From a virus: a stretch of DNA of 25,711 nucleotides. The first letter of the stretch is position 1; each line of letters starts with the position of its first letter. Both the position numbers and the translations under genes were made by a program. Under the pieces are notes generated by a model. It searched no databases. It worked only from the letters and a program-made list of their open reading frames with translations, and had not been told where the DNA came from. The stretch is from the IMG/VR virus record IMGVR_UViG_3300030333_003972, positions 3,236 through 28,946 of that record; one strand, given 5' to 3'. Positions 1 through 8,377 of the stretch are shown here, in pieces.

Positions 1-3000
1 ACTCTCTCAGCTCACGCATATCGTTGAAGACCCTGCCCATCTCCCTTTGCATGTAGTAAAACTGAGTGTTGAACTTCGATCCTATTCTTCTTTCTGGGTC
101 ATCGACAAACCTCTTGATAACAGGTGCTCTTGTGATCTGGAACCCAGTAGGTAGGGCTGACTTACCTTGTGCCACTCTGGTGATTGCATCTGCACCTGAC
201 AAGACCGTAGCTCCAATCCATCCACCAAAGCCATTCACAAGATACTGTATCTGTACTGGTGAGTAGGTGACTGCATCCCAAGGTATAACCGAATGCACCG
301 ACTGAGACAGTAGAGTTGAGAACTCGCTGGTGTAGGCATTACGCCTTTCTTCTGGAGACAAGTTCTTCATTGATAGAGACTCAATCGGACGATCTGTAAA
401 TGGATTCTTGTTTGAGTATATATCCATAAACGGACGGAAAAGAGCAGGACGAACATCAAATGCTAGTGTCCCTTCCAGAGCATGCAGTAACCTGTCAGCA
501 AACAGTTTACCGTGTACCTCATCATCGACAAACTGCTCAACTCCACGCTCCACCAATGTTGCTACCACACCTAGCTCGAATGCTTTGGGGATACGGAAAG
601 CAACATCTGTAAACGGCATTCTAAACCAGTGGTATGTATCTCGATCCCACTCCTCTCTTGACTCAAAGTCTGGGTCATCTTTGTACATTAGGTACAACGC
701 AGTTGAGGCCATCACATACGCTCCTAGCGTACTGATCAACCTCATCCTCTGTGCTGGATCTGCTCCCGCACGACCTAACTTATACAGGCCCTGTAATCTT
801 GCATTCAAGAACGGACTAAAACTGGCAAGGTATTGAACCAAACCAAAGCTCCCAGTAGAGCTGAAATCCATCAGGTCCCTAGCGTTATAACTTGCTTCAA
901 GATGTGACATGCCCTGCTCTCGAAGCTTATCGTACAGAGCAATTCTGTTCACATTCTCTAGCCTGTTGCCTAGCTTGTCATACTTCTCAATTGTTCCACC
1001 CCATAGTCTTTTGCCAGCTTGAAAGGCCATCTTTTGGAACTTATTGAAGTTGGAAAAACCCTCTGGAGAGTCGAGAACAAACTCTTTATTAATTCCAGCC
1101 TGTATCATCCTCTTGGCAACATCTGGATCAGTGCCGTTCATAGCACCAAACTGGAACATACCACCACCTGCTGTCAGGAATGCTTGTGTCTTAGCATCCT
1201 TCTCCGATCCTTTCCAGCCCCTGTAGATATTTGTTAGTGGGTTTATGTCTGTCCCAGTAACAGCTACAGAGTTAATCGAGTCTCTAATGAGGTTGGCTAC
1301 CTTAAACTCTGGACTGAAGGTTACAGCATAGGTAAACCAACGCTTTGATCCTCTCATCACCTTAAAGAAAGGATTGTCTCTGCCTACTTGGTTTAGTGCC
1401 TGTAGCGATTCAAGGTATAGCGGATCTTCGATGTAATAGTATTGTCTCTTGCCCTCTTCCATTACGTGGACAATCTGACCACCGTCTGGAACGATCTCTT
1501 GATCGAACATTCTCTTTGTAGGGAAACTTTCAGGCCCTACCGCCATTGGGGTTGGCAGGTCAAGCATCTCTTTGATTGCCTGCTTTCCAGCATTGTTCTT
1601 CAGTGATGCGCTGATCAGATGGTTCCAGTTCATCAGTGTGTTCTGAAGCAGATCACCAAGATGTTTATCCGAACCCTTCAGCTTTTGGTAGGCTCTCTGA
1701 TTGACAAGGCTGTCCAGTGTTCTAGGTCCTGCACCTGATTGGTTGTCTTCTTCAAGTAATCTGTAGAATGGTACATAGAATTGGTTCTCCCATATCTTTG
1801 CTGTCTCATCATCGATCAACCCAGACTTTCTGGCAATCTCTGTAACGGAGTTTTGAATCGCTTTGAAGTCCTTATAAACATCGTCAAACAACTTCTCACG
1901 TGATACAGACTCCCCTGTGAGAGCATTAACCGTCTGACCTTGGTTGAATGTAAGGGCTATGTTCATCTCGTCATCTGAGAGGAACTGTAGTGCATCACGT
2001 GGGGTTTTCGGATCGTTCTTCAGATCCCTGTGACGTTGTGATGCGATCCACCGAAGGAACACATCTAGATCATTCCCAAGAGGACTTAACGCTTCAACCA
2101 AACTCTTGCTGTTTGGGTCTACGTTTATAGCTCCATCCTCATCCATACTGATGGTTCCATATCTGAACAGAGCATCCAGAGCACCATCTGAAGAGTTGGA
2201 CATTCTTGCTAGGATATATGCCTTGTCGCTGAGTCTTTTAAGTGAAGCGAATCTATCGAATATCCCCTGCCTAAGTTTCATCCCGATGTCGTGGAACATA
2301 AACTCAAGCTTGCTCTTGAATGTTTGCCCAGCAAGTGGATTCCCAAACTGCGGTATGTCGAACACTCTCTTCTGCTCTTCCGACATCCAACTGGGTGCGG
2401 TGGATTCCTGCTGTCTGCGTGAGGTGATTGGACGGTCAGCGTCTGGAGCTATGCTATAGCGAACCTGTCGCATCTCTGGTGTGTACTCTTTTATTAAAGA
2501 GTCCCTCCCGTCCTCCATATACATCAAGATTGCCTGATCCTGATTCGATATAGTCTCTTTATCGTTTTCATAAAGAAACTGTAACGGTGCTTTTTTTAGC
2601 TCTAAAACATTACTGGTTGTGAATCTGTACTGCTGGTCACGAGCCTCCATTTCACCAAGTGTTCTCTTGTACTGAGAAAACTGGTCAAAACTACTTGGCA
2701 TTAATAGTTGAAGGTCCAATCTTGACTGCTCAACTTGTGAGAAAAATTCATCTAGTAAATCTTTTATGTCTACTTCATTGCTGAATGTAAACTCAGAATC
2801 ACCCACCTTTACTGTAAATCCCTCACCAACTATTAAAAAATCTTCGTTAAGTGCTAAATTATCTGGATCATATTTTCTTTCAATATTCTCGTATAATTCG
2901 GTTAGTGTCTCGTCAAGGAACTTAGACTCCATAGAGAAGTAGGCAAGGAATCTTGGGTTTCTGTTTAATATATTTTCATATGCATCACGCAAGACCCTAC

Positions 3001-6000
3001 TAGGTGATTTCTTTTTCCGTATTGCATTTTGGAAATGCCTGTAAACAACCTCACCAAGTGTAATCACACCAGATGTGCTTTTTATCGCATTGAGTTGTTG
3101 CCAGTCTTCTGTATATGCATGCGTTAAGGCATCAGCTCTTTTATGATCAAATGTGTCAAAGTTCGCACTCGCACTAGCTCCTGTAGCAAAACCACTCATG
3201 TCTTGAATAGCATGCGTTAACTCGTGGAGTATAACGCTTCTTAGGCTATCTTCGAGTTGCGACTTTGGACCAACATGAACAAGTTCAGGATTGATTATTA
3301 TTGTTTGCCCCATCTCGTTATAACCGCCCAATCCTTGTATGTCTGAACGAAACACAACACGATGGTTCTTCATCAGTTCTGGATATCTTTCTTCCAGCTC
3401 TTTGTGGCGTATGATATCAAGAAGCTCGAACTCTCCATCACGAGCGTTAAACTTCATAGTCTCGTAGTCGTCTATTTCATCTTTGTACTTGCTCATCTCG
3501 CCAGTGCGGTGTAGCTGGAGCAGGTCCTCAACGGATCTATTTATAGGTTCAAATTCTTTCTCAAGGCTTTTGTTTAGAAAGTTTTTGTTTATTAGAAGTA
3601 ATGGGTTTCCATCTTTATCGTAGTCTGGGATCTCAAATCTCCATCCGCCATCACGCAACATATACCAACCGCCAAGTCTTTCTCTATTCTCTCTTGACCA
3701 GTCAGAAGCCTTTATCATATTTATTCTGTTCTGATCATTCTTGGCGTAATCAGTATCCCACTCGTATGGCTGTATAATCTTCCCATTGAGTTGGGTCATC
3801 ATATACTCAGAAACTTGTTCTCTTGCTATCTCAAGATTTAGAGACTCTTTATTTGATAGCCTTGCTGAGGAGGTTCCAAGTGAGTAACGGATGCTGTTGG
3901 CTTCTGGGAATATGGTGGAAGCCTGCTCTTCTGTGAGTGGTTTGGGTGTGAACGTAGCATCATAGCGTGGGTCAGATGCTACACGTGGGTTGTCTCGAAA
4001 CTTCTTCTCTGCCTGTATGACAAGGTTTCGGATCTCTGCGTCAGACATCTCCCTGCCAAATACTCTGGAGAAGAAGTCTTTAATGATCTGTAGTATTCGC
4101 TGAGCTACATTCTGGTTTGCTCTTCCCTCCGCAATCTCAGCTATTAGCTCTTCAGTGGCTATGCGTTCGTCTACGCCTAGTTCTTTTGCTTTTCTTCTGA
4201 CATCAAGTTTGCGCTTACTAATTATCTCATCTAAAAGTTGGTTGAATCCACGATCACCGAGAAACTGCTTCACGCCGTAGTGCCCAATACTTTCGTGGAA
4301 CAGGACCGCTCTTGCTGTGTTCTGGTCCCGAATGTTCTCTGAGATCAAAAGCACTGTATCGTCATCAATGATCGCACCTCTGGCACGTGGATCAATGTCG
4401 TATCCTGCCTGCCTTGCATCTTCTACAGAATCAAACACTTTGTACTTGAGCATTCTCGCTCCACCAAAACGCTGAGTGAAACGAGCCAGTTCCTGCACTA
4501 CTTGTGCTGATGAGATCCCCCTCCCGACATCCTGCGAAGGTGCTTGGCTTAGCGTCCTAACGTCAATAGTTGCTTGGGTCCTGAATGAAGGCTGGATAAG
4601 AGCTTTGGCGAACTCTTGTAACTGTTTCGTTTTGATAGCCTTACCGCCTTCAGGCTTGAAGTTAATTTTGTAGATTACATCTACTGGTTGGTTGTTGTTA
4701 ATACCCTGAAACTTGTCTTGCTGTGTTAGAACAATATTTAAAGTCCTTGTGCCAGCTTCAGATGTTTGCATCACAGGGATGCCCTTTGGTGTTATCCTTT
4801 CAATAAAGTCTTCTGGGAGAAACTTGTCGTACTCGCTCCTGCCGAATACACCAGTATTGACATCAATGTAGGCATCACGAACACCGATATTCTTGATGTC
4901 CTTGATCATGTCCTCAAACTCAGCAAAGGCTGGTGAACCTTTTACTGGGTAATCTTTTCTGGATATTGAAGATAGGGATGGCTGACCGTCTTGTTGAAAG
5001 CTTGCGACCTTGACAATATCTATAACTTCGTTCTCAAGCTTCCCGACCTTCACAAAGTCTGTAAAAGCATTTACTCCAAGGAAGTTTCTGAATATATTAC
5101 CTATATATTGTTCACCATATGTAAACTCGATCTTTTCGTCTTGTATCCCAATAACAGGGATGCGAACACCCAACTCCTTATCAGCATAGTCAATAATCTT
5201 TTCGGCTACAGTGGGCGATAGGTCAACAGATTGACCAGTGGTTGGGTTGTATACTAAATAGTCCTCAATTCTTTTTTCAGTCCCTTTTTGCATACTGAGG
5301 TTTTTAATGTCCTCAACCGTCCTCACAACATTATCTTTTCTAGCCTCATTGAGTGCAGATACTTGCCTGTTATTGGTGAACCCAAATATGTTTTGTTGCT
5401 TGCCATCGCTGTCTTTGTAAACGACAAGTCTGTTGTCAGCAGTTTCATCGAACTGTGTCTCAACTTGCCGTACTGCAACGATTGGTTGACCGTCTTCACT
5501 GAACTGTGGTGAAGCAACCTCATCTCCCATAGCGATAGAAGTCTCTTCAACTACTTCGTCAGTATCTTGAAGTCTTGATGGGTCTGCTTTTCTTGCTGAC
5601 GCTTTGACAGGAACTATCCGTTTCTTCGGTCTAGCACTTTTCTTTGGTGGGACCTTAGCCTTTGGTTCTTCAGCTTTTGGTTCTTCAGCTTTTGGTTCTT
5701 CAGCTTTTACTTCCTCTTTCTTTTCTTCTTTCTTCTCTGCCTTCTTTTCTACCTTTTTTTCAACAACTGCTTCAGGTTCTTCTGATGGGCTAGATTTCTT
5801 TGCTCTAGTTCTTCTGGGTTTTGCGTCCTGCTTCTCAGCTTTTGGGGCTGGCTCTTCAGCCTTTTCAGCAGTATCTTCCTTTGTAGTTGCTCTCTGAGTA
5901 TCATCTTGCTCCTCTACCTCTTCAGTCTTTGGTTCGGGTGCAGGTTGTTTTGTGGTCAGGTCAATAGATTCTTTCCCAGCAACCTTACGGATCATACCCT

Positions 6001-8359
6001 CTTGCTCTAGCTCATCACGTGTGAGCTTGTCTATAGCCCCTGTATTATCGTAGAAGGTAGTCTCAGTAATATTGCCATCATCATCTCTCTGCATATCAAA
6101 GCGTGAGATGTTCTGATTGCGCCTAAGACTATCGGCACGTTCCGTCAGGGGGCCTTCAAGGGGCCTGACCTCTTGTACAAGTTCTTTTACAGGTGCAGGT
6201 TCAGCCGTAGCGGAAGTCTTCTTAGAAGGTTGCTTCCGCTTTGTACGGCTAGGTTTTGCAGTCTCAGCAGATGGTTGCTGACCAGCTTTTTGACCAGTCT
6301 GGTCTACTTTGGTCTTCTTGACTGGTTTGGCCTTCGGCTTTGACTTAGGTTTTACTTTTTCCGCATCGGCTTTTTGCCCATCATCTTTTTGGCTCCTGCC
6401 TTGCTTTTTGGTTTCATCTTCTTGCCGTACATCACTCGACCTCCTTTCGTTGAGTAAGTTATTAACATAATTAGCGAAGGACTGGTTGTTGTCATACTCA
6501 TCTCTGAGCATGTCAGCTTCCATCCTTCGTAACGCCCCTCTTGCACCCTCTTGTTCCCTCTCTTGCTGTTGCCTTTGCTGTCTTCTCAGCTCGTTGGTGT
6601 CTACTGTAGTATCTTCCGTTACAGTTGGGGGGAAGAAATTAGGATCTACCTGCGGTTCTGGTTGGACTTCAGGTCCCCTCTGTCGTGCCGTTCGTGTAGC
6701 CTGCTCCTGCGGAGTGTCAGGCTCCCCTACTGTTTGGAATCCCTCGAATGGGACGACTTGTTTTTGGGAGTCTGGGTATGGGAGTGCTGTTCCTGTTCTG
6801 ACTCTGGCAGATTCCCCCATAACCGCTTCAGCAGTTCTATTGAGATCCGCTTCCGCTCTTCGTCTGGCTCTTTCAGCAGGCGCATCAAAGCCTTGTTCTG
6901 CTTCGGCTTCTTCTCCCATTCGGAAGTCTCTTGGCGAGACTGCTGGTGGATAGAACGGAGAAGCAACCCTTGCCGAATCTTCCTGCGCACGGACTCTAGC
7001 ATCGAGGTCAGCCATAAGAGAATCCATTGCATCCGATGCGAGAGGGTTGTCTCGATGCATCTTGATCCACTGCTCCACAGCTTGCTGGCCTTCTGCCATA
7101 GCCTTTCCGAGACTTGTTCGTAATTGATAACGAGTCTTATCCTTATCAACCCTATAGTCTGTGACGACTCCCTCATTAATGTCTTTAATCTCCTGCTCAA
7201 CGACCACACGCTCTGCTGTACCCAAGTCGTACTTGTCTCTGATCGTCTCGAACTGAGATAGGTTGCCCGATTCAATCGCATCTCTGACCTCCTGTCGTAT
7301 TCGTTCTCTGGGTAGATCCCGCATTCTGCTAACACCAGCTCTTGCCGTACCAAATGCTCCACCCGATATAGCACCCAAACCTCCAGCATATGCAACTCTG
7401 CCGTAGTCTATGTCTTTAATGATGCTGGAATTAAATCTGTCGGGGGCTTCGCCTTCTGGATCTGTCTCTAGTTTCTGTATCTGGTAGGCTGTCTCCGCTT
7501 GTTGCAGAAAGTCCTGTGCCCCTTCTTCGACACCTTCTGCACCTGCCACAACACCACCACGTATCGCTACGTCTCTGACGTTAGGGAGTGCTTTACCTAC
7601 TTTTGTGGTTGGGGTTCTATATAAGAATGCTTTCCCAATGCGCCCCATAGGGGTTTGGGAAGCAATAGCTGTGAGCAAGTTTGTGGGAGATAGAACATTC
7701 TGGCTGGCAATTGCCTGCCCAGCTTCTCTTGCTATAACAAGTTTGGCTTCATCGATTGCCTGTTGGTTATCGCCATAGATACCTTTTAGTCTGGCATCAA
7801 TCTCTTCGTTTCTTCGGTTCTCATCGTATGCAGATGCGCCCTCTAGGATTGGGTTTACACCCAATGTCAGAAGCGTACCCGATACCAAGTTGACACCCGG
7901 AATCAAAGAAAGCCCTGCACCTGCAACCATTGGGGCGAGGGTGGTAGGAGAGCTTGCTATGACATCCCTGCTTACCTGTCCAAGGGTTGATTGTTCAGCA
8001 GGAATCTGAGCTTGCTCTCCTTTGAGCGTGGTTATGTATCTGAATATCTCATCACGTTCTTGTGGGTCTTGAAGAAGATCATTTGCAACCTGACGTATCT
8101 GGTTGAACTGGATTGCAGTGTTGTAACCCATATCGGTTACAGTACGATCCCACCAACCACCTACAGTGTTGCTACGGTCTACATCTGGTGGCTCAAACCC
8201 AATAAGGTTTTCTTTTATTAAACGTCTTTCCTCCTCATCCTCAACTCCTTCTTTATCCATCAGGTCATTGAGAAACTTAGCCCTTATTGAGTATGCCGTC
8301 CAAGGACGGTTACCCATTGGGAGACTGTCTAGTCTCTTCCTAAGATATGCTTCAGACAT
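1..8359 (-). CDS. Giant phage polyvalent protein with two metallopeptidase-like motifs and an LPD38-like C-terminal region (partial, runs off the left edge)
   Basis: The frame is open from the ATG at 8359 to position 1, giving at least 2786 codons with no stop found. Visible parts in order: hydrophobic Gly/Ala-rich stretches (about residues 136-172 and 322-345); AEGVEEGAQ (274-282), a motif I recall from similar phage proteins; a Lys/Glu/Pro/Ala-rich, probably disordered linker (about 480-930); a region I do not recognise (930-1330); HESIGHYG (H1355, E1356, H1360), like the MPTase of polyvalent proteins; RYS (1491-1493); HELTHAIQD (H1712-H1716), like LPD23-type HExxH domains; RYS (1967-1969); then LPD38-like signatures YVPFYR (2195-2200), FSPEFKVANLIRDS (2348-2361) and FSPFLNARLQG (2514-2524). 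Known of the family: such giants are often virion proteins injected with DNA to counter host factors. That role, and actual peptidase activity, are inference here. It follows the 1006-aa virion protein after 18 nt, with no clear Shine-Dalgarno before the ATG. The C-terminus is outside the window. Confidence 0.93.
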   Translation of the reverse strand, partial: MSEAYLRKRLDSLPMGNRPWTAYSIRAKFLNDLMDKEGVEDEEERRLIKENLIGFEPPDVDRSNTVGGWWDRTVTDMGYNTAIQFNQIRQVANDLLQDPQERDEIFRYITTLKGEQAQIPAEQSTLGQVSRDVIASSPTTLAPMVAGAGLSLIPGVNLVSGTLLTLGVNPILEGASAYDENRRNEEIDARLKGIYGDNQQAIDEAKLVIAREAGQAIASQNVLSPTNLLTAIASQTPMGRIGKAFLYRTPTTKVGKALPNVRDVAIRGGVVAGAEGVEEGAQDFLQQAETAYQIQKLETDPEGEAPDRFNSSIIKDIDYGRVAYAGGLGAISGGAFGTARAGVSRMRDLPRERIRQEVRDAIESGNLSQFETIRDKYDLGTAERVVVEQEIKDINEGVVTDYRVDKDKTRYQLRTSLGKAMAEGQQAVEQWIKMHRDNPLASDAMDSLMADLDARVRAQEDSARVASPFYPPAVSPRDFRMGEEAEAEQGFDAPAERARRRAEADLNRTAEAVMGESARVRTGTALPYPDSQKQVVPFEGFQTVGEPDTPQEQATRTARQRGPEVQPEPQVDPNFFPPTVTEDTTVDTNELRRQQRQQQEREQEGARGALRRMEADMLRDEYDNNQSFANYVNNLLNERRSSDVRQEDETKKQGRSQKDDGQKADAEKVKPKSKPKAKPVKKTKVDQTGQKAGQQPSAETAKPSRTKRKQPSKKTSATAEPAPVKELVQEVRPLEGPLTERADSLRRNQNISRFDMQRDDDGNITETTFYDNTGAIDKLTRDELEQEGMIRKVAGKESIDLTTKQPAPEPKTEEVEEQDDTQRATTKEDTAEKAEEPAPKAEKQDAKPRRTRAKKSSPSEEPEAVVEKKVEKKAEKKEEKKEEVKAEEPKAEEPKAEEPKAKVPPKKSARPKKRIVPVKASARKADPSRLQDTDEVVEETSIAMGDEVASPQFSEDGQPIVAVRQVETQFDETADNRLVVYKDSDGKQQNIFGFTNNRQVSALNEARKDNVVRTVEDIKNLSMQKGTEKRIEDYLVYNPTTGQSVDLSPTVAEKIIDYADKELGVRIPVIGIQDEKIEFTYGEQYIGNIFRNFLGVNAFTDFVKVGKLENEVIDIVKVASFQQDGQPSLSSISRKDYPVKGSPAFAEFEDMIKDIKNIGVRDAYIDVNTGVFGRSEYDKFLPEDFIERITPKGIPVMQTSEAGTRTLNIVLTQQDKFQGINNNQPVDVIYKINFKPEGGKAIKTKQLQEFAKALIQPSFRTQATIDVRTLSQAPSQDVGRGISSAQVVQELARFTQRFGGARMLKYKVFDSVEDARQAGYDIDPRARGAIIDDDTVLLISENIRDQNTARAVLFHESIGHYGVKQFLGDRGFNQLLDEIISKRKLDVRRKAKELGVDERIATEELIAEIAEGRANQNVAQRILQIIKDFFSRVFGREMSDAEIRNLVIQAEKKFRDNPRVASDPRYDATFTPKPLTEEQASTIFPEANSIRYSLGTSSARLSNKESLNLEIAREQVSEYMMTQLNGKIIQPYEWDTDYAKNDQNRINMIKASDWSRENRERLGGWYMLRDGGWRFEIPDYDKDGNPLLLINKNFLNKSLEKEFEPINRSVEDLLQLHRTGEMSKYKDEIDDYETMKFNARDGEFELLDIIRHKELEERYPELMKNHRVVFRSDIQGLGGYNEMGQTIIINPELVHVGPKSQLEDSLRSVILHELTHAIQDMSGFATGASASANFDTFDHKRADALTHAYTEDWQQLNAIKSTSGVITLGEVVYRHFQNAIRKKKSPSRVLRDAYENILNRNPRFLAYFSMESKFLDETLTELYENIERKYDPDNLALNEDFLIVGEGFTVKVGDSEFTFSNEVDIKDLLDEFFSQVEQSRLDLQLLMPSSFDQFSQYKRTLGEMEARDQQYRFTTSNVLELKKAPLQFLYENDKETISNQDQAILMYMEDGRDSLIKEYTPEMRQVRYSIAPDADRPITSRRQQESTAPSWMSEEQKRVFDIPQFGNPLAGQTFKSKLEFMFHDIGMKLRQGIFDRFASLKRLSDKAYILARMSNSSDGALDALFRYGTISMDEDGAINVDPNSKSLVEALSPLGNDLDVFLRWIASQRHRDLKNDPKTPRDALQFLSDDEMNIALTFNQGQTVNALTGESVSREKLFDDVYKDFKAIQNSVTEIARKSGLIDDETAKIWENQFYVPFYRLLEEDNQSGAGPRTLDSLVNQRAYQKLKGSDKHLGDLLQNTLMNWNHLISASLKNNAGKQAIKEMLDLPTPMAVGPESFPTKRMFDQEIVPDGGQIVHVMEEGKRQYYYIEDPLYLESLQALNQVGRDNPFFKVMRGSKRWFTYAVTFSPEFKVANLIRDSINSVAVTGTDINPLTNIYRGWKGSEKDAKTQAFLTAGGGMFQFGAMNGTDPDVAKRMIQAGINKEFVLDSPEGFSNFNKFQKMAFQAGKRLWGGTIEKYDKLGNRLENVNRIALYDKLREQGMSHLEASYNARDLMDFSSTGSFGLVQYLASFSPFLNARLQGLYKLGRAGADPAQRMRLISTLGAYVMASTALYLMYKDDPDFESREEWDRDTYHWFRMPFTDVAFRIPKAFELGVVATLVERGVEQFVDDEVHGKLFADRLLHALEGTLAFDVRPALFRPFMDIYSNKNPFTDRPIESLSMKNLSPEERRNAYTSEFSTLLSQSVHSVIPWDAVTYSPVQIQYLVNGFGGWIGATVLSGADAITRVAQGKSALPTGFQITRAPVIKRFVDDPERRIGSKFNTQFYYMQREMGRVFNDMRELRE
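5661..5705. repeat. Three exact tandem copies of a 15-bp unit in the giant gene linker
   Basis: The unit tttggttcttcagct occurs three times in a row (5661-5675, 5676-5690, 5691-5705). Being a multiple of 3 it keeps the frame and encodes repeated KAEEP in the charged linker of the giant protein (about residues 886-900). It probably expanded by replication slippage. Copy number may differ between relatives, which would only change linker length. Confidence 0.95.
6352..6432 (-). CDS. Possible overprinted 26-aa Lys/Met-rich micro-ORF inside the giant gene
   Basis: In a different frame from the giant gene, an ATG at 6432 lies 7 nt after AGGAGG (6445-6440), within AAAGGAGGT, the best Shine-Dalgarno match I see in the window. 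The frame reads MYGKKMKPKSKAGAKK and continues to a TAA at 6352-6354; it has 26 residues, mostly Lys, Met and Gly. Tiny proteins of this composition recur in marine phage genomes, so expression is plausible. Against it: the giant frame uses the same bases for NERRSS and a charged linker, AGG AGG codons create such sites by chance, and Lys-rich linkers easily look basic in two frames. A GTG directly upstream (6435) is also in frame. Treat as a candidate. Confidence 0.3.
   Translation of the reverse strand: MYGKKMKPKSKAGAKKMMGKKPMRKK
6440..6448 (-). promoter_or_regulatory. Strong internal Shine-Dalgarno AAAGGAGGT
   Basis: Nine consecutive bases match the anti-Shine-Dalgarno consensus, ending 7 nt before an out-of-frame ATG (6432). 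Most true starts in this window have weaker sites or none and appear to depend on coupling, which makes this one stand out. It could also simply slow ribosomes in the giant gene, or be a chance product of the Arg-Arg codons AGG AGG. Confidence 0.4.
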
Positions 8360-8377
8360 GTGTAAACAAGTAGATAA

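Noticed and set aside
408-836. Forward-strand open frame of 142 aa
   Set aside because: It is antisense to the conserved C-terminal part of the giant protein and has no Shine-Dalgarno or family likeness.
5604-5897. Forward-strand open frame rich in Phe/Ser with repeated FGSSA
   Set aside because: It is the complement of the Lys/Glu linker repeats; the repeat simply carries over to the other strand.
6551-7123. Forward-strand open frames (190 aa here, 155 aa at 6486-6953) and a minus-strand alternative frame of 222 aa at 6727-7395
   Set aside because: They lie fully inside the giant gene, have Ser/Arg/Leu/Cys-rich shadow composition, lack ribosome sites and show no recognisable motif.
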